From Lineus longissimus (taxonomy: Eukaryota; Nemertea; Pilidiophora; Heteronemertea; Lineidae): a stretch of 64,000 nucleotides of DNA. Below, one piece after another: positions 27,901 through 42,900 of the stretch (its first letter is position 1; each line of letters starts with the position of its first letter). The notes under the pieces are model-generated. The model did not search any database, was not told the origin of the DNA, and worked only from the letters and a program-made list of their open reading frames with translations. The stretch lies in NCBI RefSeq assembly GCF_910592395.1, contig NC_088308.1, positions 21,717,501 to 21,781,500 of the forward strand, given 5' to 3'. The translations under genes were made by a program, and so were the position numbers.

Positions 27901-30900
27901 CCTCGAAGAATGTTTATCCCCAATTGGAGTAAATACTCAATCTACTTTGAACCAGGACCTTCCAATCAGCAGACCGTTTCTGCCCGATCATTGATTGGTC
28001 ATTGACATGAAGTGTTTTGATCTTGAGTAAAGACAACCTGTTTTCTGTACAGTCTTCTTCATGATCAGAAGACCTTGTTTCAACAGATCTGTCATCAGTA
28101 AAGTGCATTTGATAAGGCACTGTGATTTGGTGCTGTACATTGACTTCATCGAATCAGCTTAAAGTCGCAGGCAGTTTTGTGCAGGGTGGGCTTACCATTA
28201 AGAGTAGTGCTGTCCCTTTCTTGTTATGGTGTGAAGACCAGTCAGGGCCATATTTAGCGCTGTGTTCAAAAATAGAAAGTGGGGCAGGACCTTTAATCTA
28301 TCAATCAATCATGCCAATACCAGTAATTTGTTATCGTTGAGCAGTACTTGAAGGGTTCTTGAACTTGTAGTTCAGTTGGTACTCGAGGTCTTCCAGAGTG
28401 CCAAACCAACAACTACCCGTAGTTGGGAGGGGAGGGGGAATAGAGAAGGTGACATTGAAGTTAACTGCTCGTATCATTATTCATACTTGTTTTCATTGAT
28501 TGCCATTGGGAAGATACTGCGTATTCATTAGGGAACGAGAACACTAATGTGCGTTATGTCTGTCTACACATCACTGGATGTAATATCAAGTTCTTTGCAG
28601 TTCTGTCATTCAATAGGCCTGTAAATTTATGCCGCGTGGTACCTGAATGGTCATACATCATCATCATCATAATATCCTTAAGGAATATTGCCAGCTATTA
28701 GAGAGATTCGGCTATCACGTTTCCCTAATCGAGATTGGGATGACGCAGCGGTACGTCATCAGAAAATGCAGTGACGTGAATATCATTTCGTACCTATTTC
28801 GATCCTATCCCGTTCCCGTAAACCGAGATAAATCAGCTGTATCCTGTGAGTGTCAAACGTCGTAGGTTTTTACTCAATTTCTCACTTCTGCTATCAATAA
28901 AGAACATCCCGGGGTGTTCAGCGGTATTGTTGAGATATCAATGCTATGACAAAGTTGTAGTTTCCAAATATTTCAATCAATATAGAGTGTATCGTGGGTG
29001 ATAAAACAAGTGCCGATTCAATGCCAGTGTGCACGTGTGTGGCCAGGATAGCTAGATGGAATTTACATGGTCACGTCAGCTATTTTTAGGTCCCCCCAGT
29101 CCTTGATTCGGTAATGGTCTTAGATCGGGGAAACTAGAGTATGTGTAGGAAAGGTGTAGGCCTAATAGCTTACTTGCAAGGACTAGAAATCATAATCATT
29201 AATCAAACATTAAAAAATGGGCATGTAGCTCCAGACAGATGGCATTTTTGCACATTTTCACTTGAATCCACTTTGTCTGCTTGTGCATGTACATTGTATT
29301 TGATAGATCACCTGTATTTCGTTTATGTCTGCATTCCACCCAAGCTGGGCTTGTATGCTTTTTCTTCTGTCTTGTTTCTACCTTTTAACTTGGTTTCTGA
29401 TGCAATCGTATTTTGGTTGCAATTAATCTATGGGCATCATACTTATATCATGTGCTGTGATTATAGTTTAAGGAATTTCAACCGAACTTTAATCCAATAT
29501 AATAATAATCGCTGACTTTGAAATAAGGGGTCTGTTGCGCACAGTGCGTTGACACTATAAACCTCGGTTGATAATAAATAAAAGTGTTTTAAAATTGCAT
29601 TTGAGGAATGCAGTTGTAAACTTACCAGCTTCTTCGTATCAAGTGTTAGAAAATAAGATTTTGGGCTTTACTAAAATTATTTTCAGTCATTCTCTGGTTT
29701 GTTTGTTTGTTTGTCCTTGACAAATATCTAGCTGTACTATAGCTTTAAAACACCTTGGACATAAAAATATTTTTAGCTCCAGAACGCCATATGTGTCAGT
29801 GTGATATCGATCATCATTCTAATTATTTTCGTCAACAGCATGCGATGTCATGTCTAGCTGATGTATGACCATGACGTCAATGAAGCCGTCTATCAATCCG
29901 ATCCCGATCATCGAGGTGATCAGCTCTCAGATGCAGGCCTAGATACTCTGTTTATTCTTTTGTCCGGCAGATAAATATTTTCCTCTTCATTTTGCTTAAT
30001 CTATTTATGGACAATGATGTCAGAGGCAGGCCTAAAGCTTATTCTTTTCCATCACTGTCCCGAGATAAATGGCTGGTGATATATTCCATGAAACTCATCT
30101 CACCTTTCCAAAAACAATTTTTTTGGCTCAGCTGACGAAAGTCTAATCTATTTATGGAAAATGTTTTATCTATCAGCTGTAAGCCCTATAGTCTATTCTT
30201 ATCCATGTTGAAAAGCTGTCATGTTGAAAAGCGCTCATGGTGACATCACTATCACCATCACCGGGTGTCGTCTAATCAATGTACATTGTTTGGCCTCACA
30301 GCTGCGGGTTCTTTCTATAACAGTGGGTTATTTGTTCAATCACTCTCAGGTTGAAAGATGAATCGCATGTGATGTCGCAATGATTGTTTCTTTTTTTCAA
30401 CAGTGTTTTTACCATATATACTTGTCTTGCGCTGTGGCAGATGAGTTGAAATGGCCGATGATGATGCCAACGGTCATGGGCCTGACCTAGAACATCCAAA
30501 GTCCTGCCTCATCTTTCAGACATGTTTCCCACTTATCGGAACAACTTTGTTGAGAATTTCGTACGTAGCTTGTTTACCAGTTAGGGCGTTTCAGTTTCAG
30601 TTGTCGAACTCCTATTTTGCTATTCAAATCAGATATGTAGACGTCATATACTCTTGTTTCTAACGCTGGTTATAAAGCATTTTCATCTTTGTGATGTCAC
30701 TGAATTTAACACATATGAATTATATTCACGACACCTGTTGCCTACTACATTTTATTCTAAGCGTACAACTGGACTCACTACAGATAGTCAATGGCTGGCA
30801 ACGGCACAATATCTCATTTCAATCATGGGTTGCTTTTATCGTATTCTGATATTATTATTGGAAGTGTTGGACTAGGCCTGAGGTATCATTGTCAGTGATA

Positions 30901-33900
30901 CTTGTTTGGAATGATGGGAAAATTGACAAGGTTTATCTCGAGAATCTCCAGCATGCCAGGTAGGGTTGTTCCTTCGGGCCTGAACTGCGATTGATGTGCA
31001 TCATTCACTTGGTTCATTTAGTACCATGTGATTGGCCAACGTCAGGGGGGAAATAGCATTGGAGGGAGGTTCTCCCACTCCAAGGTGTCACCATTCAAAC
31101 GCTATTTGGGATAAACAAAGAAAAATATTACCTTGGTTCAAACTCGTCAGAATTACACAGGCAACATCCACGATTTGTGTTCATGTCGGGTACTTTTGGG
31201 TAAAGTAATTTGTGATTCAATGAGGATGACTTTGTTACCTACAAGTATATCCAAAGAACCTCCCTCCTACGAGATTTTCTCTCGGCAACTTGAGTGGTAA
31301 AAGTCTTGGTGACACACGTTTCAACATCAGTTTTAAGAGTCGATAAACCAAAGTGTTTTGATTGGTGATCTCTGTTCAAATATCTGTAATACAAGTATAG
31401 CACTGAGCTGGTGATTCCTCAATACAAGAAGGTATTGAGATGTGCTTTTGAAGAATAGCGTCAATTCTTTGTTTGACCCCCCCAAGATGACTGACAGTGT
31501 ATGTTCAAATGCCAAATGAACTCTTATTGGAGTGAAATGAGGCTATGTCGTTTGACAAGCATTAGTGGTACAAAAGTTTCTTCCATTCTTTGTAAATTTC
31601 AAATTCAGTTTCATCATATCGTTTTCAACTTTTGACGTATGTGCTTGGCATTTAATTATGCCGTATGGAAGCGTCTATGGGACAAATATTACATTGGCCG
31701 CATATCGCAAAATACATGGAAATCAACCATTTAACCTAGATATGCGTGTCATTAGAATAATTATGCAATTTGCTATCCTACTATGTGATAGTTATAAACC
31801 TGTGTATAGGTTTAGGCAACAGCTGGTATATATGTTGGAGTTTCCGCTGCGGACGGAGATCAAGATTTCACAAGGTGGTAATTTATACAGTATCTGTTTG
31901 TAAAAAGCATGTTCTTTAGTTGAAAATGATATGTTGTGATGTTTTTTTGTCATGTTCGTAGGCCTTGACCTACCTGTTAGATTGAATGTGTAGGCCTACA
32001 GTGTATGTTATGTTATTTTATATGCTGGAGGCCTACTTAGGCTGCCATGCTACTTCAGCTTTGTTTGTCTCAGTTAGCCAACATCAGGCTCAATCTTTCT
32101 GACTGTAGGCAAAGCCACCAAAGGGTGTCTATGATTTTGCTTAATTTCAAACGATGAAACATTTTGATGTTGCTTGGTATAAAGCATGATTTTATACCCC
32201 ATCATGCTTTCAGTGATGCTGAGCAGGTGGTCCATGATACCAAATTGATATTATAGCCCACTGCCAGGCTCCATGAGTCTGTTTGTTGTAGTGACTTGGC
32301 TTGTCCTATTTGCTACACATATCTCTATTTGTTTGCCTCTCCTGGAAAGAAATGACAATGGTGTGACGTTGCATAAAAATACTTCATGAGTCAGTTGTTT
32401 TCCTTGACGGTCTGGTCTTGGGTGCTGTTTTCCGTGGCTGACATCCGTCACAAGGTATATGTTTTATGTCACAATCGCTTGGGGATTGTTTCTGAATGAT
32501 GATAAAACTTGATCTGAAGGGCAGATACACAGTAAAGAGTTGAGGACTTGCTGATTTGGGGCATCTGTTTGTAGTCATTCTTCTTCAGCCTCCAACTGTT
32601 TGTTAATGGCGTTTCAAGTTATGCCTTCTGTCTTCTTCTTTGGGGCCAGTGTGAGTTTGTTGTCTTCACAAGGTTGCCCTTGCCAGAGCTTTCAGTTCTG
32701 TCATTTGCATCCTTTCAGCAGCCAGAAAGAATTGACAACCTTGCAAAATGTAATCATTAATAATCATGTGGGTACCTCTATTTGATCAAACAATCTAGTG
32801 TTATAGAGGGAGATACCTGTTGACAAACCACTCTTTATCACCATTTAATTCTCATTCATAATTGCTCTTTTCATGCCGAAGCATTAATAAGCCATTTTCA
32901 GGATGTTCACCTCTTTCTGAAGTTTTGACGTTCGCCATTGTCTTCCTAATTAGAGTACAGTTCACCCTCATTAAGAGTACAGTTCATCCTCATTACAGTA
33001 CAGAGGTCGAGCTAATTTTCCAAACAGATAGATATTTAGCTTATTTTCCAAATGACAGAGTGTTTGCAGTACAGTAGAACCTCTCTATAAAGGAAGGGAT
33101 ACATTTTATTCCGTGGGTTTGCTTAAGCATTTTGTGGTCAAGATTCTGTGTGGTGTAATCCAACAGCAAACATGCAATTATCAGTTACAAAAACAGTTAT
33201 AAGCAGGAAAAATATTATGTCTTTATTCACCAAACAAAGGCTGATATTTGCTTCTATTCTGCATAATCAATGATGCTTGTGATGCTAGCCGGCCACATGA
33301 TATCGATTTGGTTACCAAAACCTCAAAGCAATGTTTTCTTTTGTAATCAGTTTGTTTTCTGTCATTATTGGCTTTGTTTTCATGCACTTTTGAGTCTCGC
33401 ATAACAATAGCGAAGTTACCAAACCAAGTATGAAATTGGTTGATTTCCTAAACAAGCAGAGTTTTATTGTTTCAATCAAACTGGATGCTGTTTTGAAACC
33501 ACATCCATTTGATGGCAACAAAGATCTGCGGAATTATCTGGGTACAGTTTTGATAAAAAGTCATTGGAAGGGATTTAACTGGGTCTTTGCTTCATCGATA
33601 AAGCTATTTTCAACAAGTTTTGTTTTGGATTTAGTTTGGAATTTCTCTTCTTGCTCTTTCATGTTTTGAAAGCCTGTTCTGGATCACCATATTTGAGAAC
33701 TTGCAATGTCATTGTGCAAGTAAAGCTTTCTGCTAACAAGCAATTTTATGTCACCGCCGGTGTGATTGCAATGTCGCTGCCAATTGGTGAAATTGCATTA
33801 CATGTAGGTCGTCATGTTGTCATGGTTCAATGTCACATGTGGCAGTGACTGATATTGCTTTTTAAAACGCATTTATTAATCAAATCCAAGGCTGCCGTGA

Positions 33901-36900
33901 ATCATTAATGATAAACTAAGATACAGATCCAGGGAAGGCTGATATTTTTCAAGCTGGGTGAAATTTATGTTTCTGTTTACAAATTGAATGTTTGTTCTGA
34001 ATATTTGTAAGGACAGCTGGACTAAAGCTCGTGCGGTTAGCAAATTATTGTAGATTTGAATGTGATCGGAAAATATCATTATTCCCTTGAAGAGTAGGAT
34101 TTTTTTATTGATGATTTATGGGCCGCTTGTTGAATAATGAGCCTATGATGTCAGTGCAATAAAATATGGTCTGTCCTTTTCATGCAAGTAATGTTCTCAA
34201 AATGTTGTCGATGTTCTCCTAATTGGACAATATCCGTGATCTCGTGTTTCTGTCTGGACCATTTTGTCATGTCGAATTGATCAATAAAATCTCACTTGAG
34301 ATGTGTAAGCCAGTAATGAACTTGAATGTCACAGATCCCATGGATAACGTCATCCTAAGTTCTGCTACCAGCTTTTGAACTGGGGAGTTATGTTGGCTGG
34401 GTGACTTAGTTGAAAATAAATAGATTGCTCCATTTTAGAATGCATCCAGAGATGAATGGGGGCCAGGCTCTAATTCTTGTCAGTTGATGGCAGTTAAAAC
34501 TTAAAAGAAGGCTGAGTATTTGTCGACTCCTGTATCAAGGAGAAAGCCTTTAAAGGGGATTATTGGCAGGAGCAAGGTGTTTATTTGGTGATCTTGGGGT
34601 GGCTATTATGCATAGAAAGGGATATTCCTCATACAGCGTGAATACTTTTGACGTACTTTGAAATGGGAGAAACCCCTATTGGCGATTTGTGTACATGTAA
34701 CTTTATCTTGCCTACCTAGCTGCTCCTTTTGAGTCCCTTTAAAAAATATCATTTCTTCTGGCACATGTCCAGTTCCTGATGCGTAAGAATTTTGTTATAT
34801 CAAAATCTGGCAAAACTTCGAAGTCCAGGGCAATGTTTGTACTTATTATGAAACAATTGTTCTTGAGGATAACTAGTGTAAATATTTCTTATTGTTACGT
34901 GATGTAAGAAACTCTAGGGCCTATCTTAAAGATAGATATGGACAATTTTAGCAATGCCAATCACGAGTTTCGAATTGAATTTAATTCTGGTGTAAAACAA
35001 ATAAATCTTTGGACTTGCTCATGCAGTCTTATTTAACACAAATGTTTGGTGTGTTCATAATATCCTTTGTTTCAATGTCTTTTATAAGACGTTTGTGGAA
35101 TTGCTCATGTGATTTGTAAAATTTCTTGTGATTATTGATTATATTTGATTGGTTGACGAGAGTATATCTTTTCCAAGGCGAGGTAGGGATATATTGTGTA
35201 CCTCACTCCCCCTTACTTTTGTTGACACAACTTTATGGTAGGCAGAACAGCACTTTTGTGCCATAAAGGCGAAATCTGCATGAAAAACACCCATTTTGAA
35301 GATGCCTGGGGACTGTTGCACCCCCCCCCCCCCCCCCCCCCCGCCCCTGCTATATACGGCCCTGTCACGATTTGATAAAACAAAATAGGCCTACATGTAC
35401 ATGTTGATACCATAAAATCAATGTCACCCACAGTTGGGCCTCCCAGTCGTTTTTAGCTAAATTATCTATTTAGAACAAGGTTGAGTAGAGATTTGCTTTG
35501 CAGAGAACGTGTTGAAGTAGATGTCACCAATGTTCACCTAATCTGCTTAACGTAGTTATCTAGGTTATAGTGAAAGTCTCGAGGTGTGAACAGGACATGA
35601 AAATTACGTGTTTGATCCTGGAGATGCGCATGTGATGGGAAATTTGCTGTCCTGGTAGTGACTCAGTGTGCCTTCATGGAGTATTCATCCTGCCCGTTGA
35701 TTCGTATGGAGTACTATGCTATGTTGAGAGGTAAAAGGCTTATCAAAGACAGGGAATTGCTGCCGGGAGGCAGTGTTCTGACTCAATCGGGTAGATTTTC
35801 TATGCTGAGTACCATAATGCATTGACTGAACTTCTACATGTACCCCCGCACATAACAAGTCAATGGTCTTGAACCTTCCTGTAACATAACAACTGTACTA
35901 TTGGCCACTGTGTCTGTGATGTTGCACCCTGAACCTCATGGTCATATACTCCCTTTAAAAGTACACAGGGTAGATGCAAAACCCTGGTTGTCAGGATGGT
36001 AATGTTGCCAATGTATGACAACTTGACTTTCTTGCACCTGGATGGTGACCTTTACACAGTACTCCTAGTCTCAGCGGAGTTGACAAAGTGATGAAATCCG
36101 GGGGGGCAGTTTGGGGTTCTTATATCTGCCGTTTTTGCATGCACTTCGCTTAAGAGTGTGCTGGAGATTGAACTCTAAAGTGATACGTTTGTCTCCTCTG
36201 TGTGGGTTGTGCTGTGAATACTGGTTTATCCACTTAACATGGTGAATAGATAGAACTTCGTAATGTTATGCTAGGCATATCTCCATCCCCAACAGGGTGT
36301 TGATCACTAATACAAGTAGCTTTACCCTCCTACATTCACTTGGTATCTTCATTTATGTAATTATATCATTGTTTTGGAGCCATTGTTGATCTCATTATCA
36401 GGATGACAGAGTTGATTAAGTATTCATTGTAGGATAGTGGTATAAAGTTGTCTGGTACAGATGAACCGTTGACCTGTTCATCAGTATATTCAGCAGTGTA
36501 CAATGGTCATACACAGCTGGTATGTTGGATCGCGTTATTATCATATGAGGCAAATTCTTGCAGAAGGCCAACTTGAATATTTAGCATAAAAACCAGATGG
36601 AGCTTGAACTTACAAATAAATGGTCACTGCTGCCCTGTGGAAAAGTGTGCCGCCCTCACGTAACACACTTCAGAATACTGTAACCCGACTATAACTATGA
36701 CATTTTGCACTTGTTTATGCTTGACATCCCGGTTTCCTGGTTCAGTTGTTTGTAAGTGATTGCATGAAATTACTAGTTCCTGGTTACCTGTGTATTGAGC
36801 ACAGTTCTTTTCATTTTATCACGGAAGTCATAGATCAGTTTGGTCTTGTCATAGTTTGGAAATGGAGCAAAACTCCTCATACTTCTTGCTCCGTGCACTT

Positions 36901-39900
36901 AAAAATAATGACCTTGTTTTCAAAATGCGCAAATTATTAGTAAAGAGTGCTCTGCACCATAAAGCATCTTTAAGAATGTACCAACAACTTTCATCAATGA
37001 TTAACTTATCAATTCATACCAACTCTCCGGTATATTTTTCAATGGACGGCACCATTATACCGTGGTCATTGGAGAGTTATGACCCACTGGCTACCCAGCT
37101 TTTTCCAAGCCTAAACATCTAACTAGCACAACACTGATGTCATCTCCATTGTATGCCAAAGTCTTTCATATTGAGTAATCATCAAGACTTCATGGGATAG
37201 AAGATGACCTATTTGTTCCCATATTTCCAATACATCTGTGGTTATAGAATCTGATGACAGCCAACTAATTGCTTTTAACAGTCGGTTAGTGACGTTTATG
37301 TCTAGACATATTACCTGAATTTGGTTGTCATTATATGAGATATTATATAAGATAAAGATATATACATTCCTGGAAAATTTTATGACAACAGCTTTCACCA
37401 GTCAGAACAAGCAAACTCATAATCTTGCGTTGTGCACGATTTGCGAGAAAAAAAAAGAGGGTGCGTAAACATCTTTTGGAGTACAAACAGATAGCAGGGT
37501 CTTTGGCAGAGACGGTGCTATGCCAATGTACATGTGGTCCTGATTTCGCTCTTCTGTAGTAGAAACAGGTGCAGTGTGTAGGGAATTCTCCATCCTCCTT
37601 GCATATGACTGGAATTTTATTTATTGACCACCTTGTTCCGTCCCTGCTTGAAGAGGCCGCCACTACAAATGTACAGTATTATAAGACTTTTAGAGCTTCT
37701 AGTCACCTGAAAGTTTGTGACATGGTTAGAATAATGTATTTAAACAGTTTGGTTGAAACTGTTTTATTTCAAATGTTTATAAATTCACCCCCAAGTCAGT
37801 GCTAAACTAATGTATACTGTACAGTGACTATTACAAGATGGAAGCTAATACTGGCAGAGAGAATATTGCTTGAATATCATGTCTGCTTTGGAGAATGGGA
37901 ACTCCCATATTTATGTAAAATGCTTCGATAACTGCCTGCTTCATTGAATTTTGAGAGCCAGTAATGGTTTTTCAATGCAAATTTCATGGCCTTGCTATCG
38001 ACTAGTTTTCAATTATTTGTGTAGCAAATATCATCTCCTTGTGCATTTGGTGATGTTGATGACCATTTCAGTATCATGAAAATGATCTCATATTCACAAT
38101 TGTTATTTCACCTGGTTGACCTGAACAGTTGGCGCAACCGTTTGATTTAAGTTTGTGAAACCTTCACTGATATTGTCAACGATAAGAGAAAAAGCATTGT
38201 AATGTTCAGGATGCAATATTAAGTTCCTGTCGGTTCAGAAATCAGGATCACAAATAATAGCCAACCACATACAATGTTTAATAATTTTAGTACGGCCAAT
38301 TAACTTGGATTCATGAGGGCCAAAGTCTCAACATTGATGTGTGTCAGGCCCTACTGCTCTTTAGGGGTGGGGGTGAAATGGCTGAAGGCATTCTTTGACC
38401 AGGAAAGGTAACTATGTGACCAGGTCATACCGGTAATTCAGGGCAATAGGCTAGTACATATCAGAAATCAAATAAGAAAGATTTAAATTTTGTTTTGTTA
38501 TATCAATGATAACTTCAAATCTGATCTCTTGTGCTATAAATTCTTCAAAATTGAGAACACTTTGGTGTATTCACCTCAGTTGTTTTGCCAGTGTACCATG
38601 CATTTTGACCTTTGTTGAAATCTCTTGGGTCATGTGTTGGCCTCCTCCGTTTGGATACCAGCCAGCTCACAGGTGTAATAAATAACTTAAATATAGCCGT
38701 GATGTCATGTGCAAAAAGCCTACGCTGTTTGTTGCAAATTTGAAATTTGTGACTGAATTTGAAAATTTCCAATTGCGTCAATACATACTGAATATAAATT
38801 TCAGCATTACCATTGTGTGAACAGTTATACAAATACTATAAATATCAAGTTTCAGCGAATTCGTATGAACTGCACTATTGCATTTTGTGTAACTGCATTT
38901 CTGTTTTCCTTGAATACCAGGCATACCCCTTTGATGCATAAGTTCAACATTTTGCACTTTGCACCACGAAATGTTTACCTAATTATTGGTCACATGGCCA
39001 TGAGTGTTGTGTTGTCAATCATTATATCACGGATATGTGCCCGTGCACATAACACTCTTATCCTGATATGTTTCCATGAATTCTCAGTTCACTGTGAAGT
39101 CATGCCAAACAACTCGTGACATGGAACTGGAACACCAATGTCAGTTGTTCAGTTGTTGGTAAATAAGGATCAGAGTTAATACCAAAACACGGTCATATGC
39201 GTATCGGTCACATGGATTAGAACTTTTGAATCACATGCACACCTTTGGATATCATTCTGAGAATAGATGATGAAATGCTGTTGACAGTGACATAGACTGG
39301 GAAAGTGCTCAAAGTCATCACTGAACTGAAATATCTGTATGAAGACACAGACAGCTAGCTCACTGTTCTCAATTCCAAAATGAATTCAACTTGTATCACA
39401 CTGTTCGAATTCTAGCTTTGATATTTCTCCTTCTTCTCTGGATATCTCTTTCATGGCTATAAGACACTGGACCTAACTTTGCTCCCTCAAGACAATTGGT
39501 TTTGTTTGATTCTTGGGAAATGATATAGTATACCAAAAAAGGAGTCTAGTTGTCTAAAGCTGGATCTATTGATCTTCTGTGTTTAGATCTTCCCTCTGAT
39601 CTTGACTTGAAAGTTGCATAATTTTCTGGATTTCTTTGATGTTTCTGATATCTTCATTGTGAGAGCCCGGATTGTTGCCAAGATCTAAACAATTCATTTA
39701 CGGATGTTTTGTATACATTTACAGTGTGAAGTCTTCAAGGACACCTCACTGAAGTTCATCAATTTAGGGAAGTCTTTGCAGTACTGTGTGATGTTTACAT
39801 GTACGTCTAAAAACTGATCTGGTAACTCGATGCTTAACTTTCCACATAAAATGCGGTTAGCATTACCACACAGACTCTTCTCCAGGAGTGTCGTCTGCAA

Positions 39901-42900
39901 CTTACAATAACAAGAACCTGCAAACAAACAAAAAGCCTGAATGCTTCTTTCCAAGGAACAGAAAAACGATTCGCTTGATCCGTGCATGACTTTCCAAGGA
40001 AGGTAGCGCTATACCACACACAGGTGTTGATGCTCACCTTTTATCATAACGATTACCTGAACATCTCCAGATACATTTCTCCACAAAGTTCATTCAAGAA
40101 CTTTCAGATATTGTACCTTTTCTGCTTTGATCTATTGCCATTAGTCAGCATGTTGGAAGAGTTTCGTACCATGCATACGGCATTGCGATGCTTGTTCGGC
40201 GGGCCGCTCATTCGGTCCAATTCTTACCGTCATCTAGTGGTGAAAAAAGGTATGTAATCAGGGATGAATTTTTTTGCTAAAATTGTTGGAATTTCGAGAC
40301 GTTGAAATTATGTGTTATTTTCTATGATTATTCTTTGCATGCTATTTGAAATTGTCATGTGATGTTTCTATTATCTTCATCATGTACAATATAGACACTC
40401 AATTTCATGTGATGGTGGTGGAATGTTGAAGTGGTATTTCCCAAGGTTGGAAATAGTTGTAAGAGCGTGAACAAACCTTGCAAACCTGGCATTTTGCCTG
40501 AATGTTGTTGACAACATATTGTCTGCTGAGGGGTAGTGACACTTGTCCCAATCATACAATGTAGTTCATCAAGTATGTCATAAGTGACCTTGTCATATCT
40601 CCATAATAGTTATTTGAAACTATTGTTGATCTCCACTTCTGTCTGTTGGGTGACATCTTGTTTACTGCAGTTTCTTGTAAAGTATCTCTCTCTTCCTGGG
40701 GGGGGGGGGGATTTTAAAGTTTGTGTGTTGTTTGATCATTGAGGAGAAGCCTAAACAAGGCAGGTGTTGGTCCAGACCCTGTGACTCCTAGCCATGGTTG
40801 CATTCTGTAAAAGGTTAAATCCTCATGGTAAAGGTCATAAGAGAAGCTCACTTAATCTAAATTTGAGAAGAAAGGTCAAATACAGGGTAGATATTAGCCC
40901 AGATCATGTTTCAATCAGCTCCTCTCGAGGTTCCCTGGTAATCACTCGACAATGTTCAGAGAAATTGATTGCTTCTGTCCCTTATTCAGCTCCTTGAATA
41001 GTTGTCCATCAGTAATCACCCTGGAGAATCAGCACCGCATGTTCTGAGTGTATTCCCTATTTCGAGGGATCCTTTCTGAGGCCATCTCTCTGGCCCACAG
41101 AAAATGGAAAAATATTGCATGAAAATTACAATTAGATAACTTAAATATACTAAAATTTGGCAAATTTGGTGAACCAATTAAAACTGCAATGAATACATAG
41201 TTTGGAGAGCTAGAGTGTAACTCAAATGCGGGAAATTGCAGGAACGAAAAACAAATTGATGTTTTTGTTTATTATTTGAGTGCACGAGTACTTTGATGAT
41301 GGCCATCTCGTTGATAAACACAGACTTGGAAAGTATGCAATGTTCCTTCTATAATGACCTTATAACAGATTCTACTCATCAGCAAAGACTCCAATTCACC
41401 GCACTTTTTATCAGTTTCTGTGGGTTTAGTGAGATGACCTCTGAGTAATGGATATCAATATATGGAAATCCTACCTCGAAAGAGGGAATATACTCACAAA
41501 ATGTGGTGCTCGAGGGTGGCATTTGTATATCTGTGTGACATTGTTATCAATATAGACACAACCCAATCAGAAAGTTAAAGGTATGCCCTTTACAAATATC
41601 AACTAAATATCACCTAATGTGGCATTTAACAGTCGTGCCCTTTCTAAATACAACCCAAAATCAATTATTTTGTTTCCCAGGTTCAACCAGCAGCTGTATT
41701 TTCCTTGTCAATTATCCAGTATCAGTTTATCAGACGAGACTTGGCAGAATGTCATAATTTATTATGTCCATGTGTCTGGCTCAGAATCATTGATTGTCAG
41801 GCTTATCTGAAGTTTAATTTCTATTTAATATTCCTGATGATTATTACCATCTTAATAGCAATGGAGATCAATGCCAATGTTAAGTATTGTATTTATGTAT
41901 AAATCTTGGAGGTCAATGACTGACTGCGAATTGCTGATCAGGAGTGTGGGACAAATATGTTGATTGCTACGCATCATTCTGAGGTCAATGACTGTATATG
42001 AGGACACCTTCAAGCATTTCGATATTTAGTCTGGAAATCTAATTGGTACCAATAATTACTGTCTGCTCAGCAACGATGTCAAGTTTCAATTCATTATTAC
42101 AAGTCTGTGACAAAAACTGTTCAAGTGAGTGGTTGTGGTGTGGTTATGACGTCAATGGCACTAATCGAGTCACCATACCTTCATGCATGGCGACCACCAA
42201 GGTTCTATAGAATCAGGATGACCGTTATCACGCCTGTCTCAGTCAAAACATGAACTATTTCAGTCATGGTCGAGCGAGGTCAATGACAACGTTACATGAT
42301 TGTGATGTTACACTTTAAAACACCTCAGAGGGCATTTCGAGATTTTGCATATTTAAAGTTAGGATTGAAAGAATTGCTGTCATGGGGTCTCAGCTGTACT
42401 CTTAAAATGACAGAAAGGAAGCTTCTTGAGCATGAGAAGTTCTTGTAGATTTTGCCTATCAGTTGATATCTAGTTGCTGTTATGAGATTCTCTTGGTACA
42501 GCGGATCAAATTCCTATGAGCAGATCTTTATACATGTACTTTATAAGTTTCTCTGAAAGAAATTGCTCCAATGGTCAGGTAATATTAATCAGGAAGGACA
42601 AAAAATCACTTCCCCTATGTTCAAGTCCAGAGTACCAGGGGCTCTCTTGCTTTATATTGACGCTGTCAATGACCTTGCCTCGCCACGGCAGTCTATCATC
42701 TCATTGTGCTGATAAATGGTGACAGTCAGCAAGTGGTCAGTCTCTGGCCATGTAGATGATGTTGACTGAACCCGAGTTTGAATTGATATAGGTGGAGGAG
42801 GTTCCTATTCTAAGCTGGTATAAGTTGCTGATGACGTCCAAATGACGTCACAAGTGGTGAGAAAAGGTCATTGGTCCTTAAATTGCACTCGACGAAAAAA

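Noticed and set aside
30451-30560. ORF starting [18 protein letters not shown] that looks protein-like
   Set aside because: The nearest good donor (GTACGT near 30559) leaves phase 2, incompatible with the last exon, and no domain is visible.
31832-31874. A further ATG-to-GT segment in intron 6 ([14 protein letters not shown]) also in phase 1
   Set aside because: The donor GTGGTA is poor and the segment is only 14 codons, so chance is likely.
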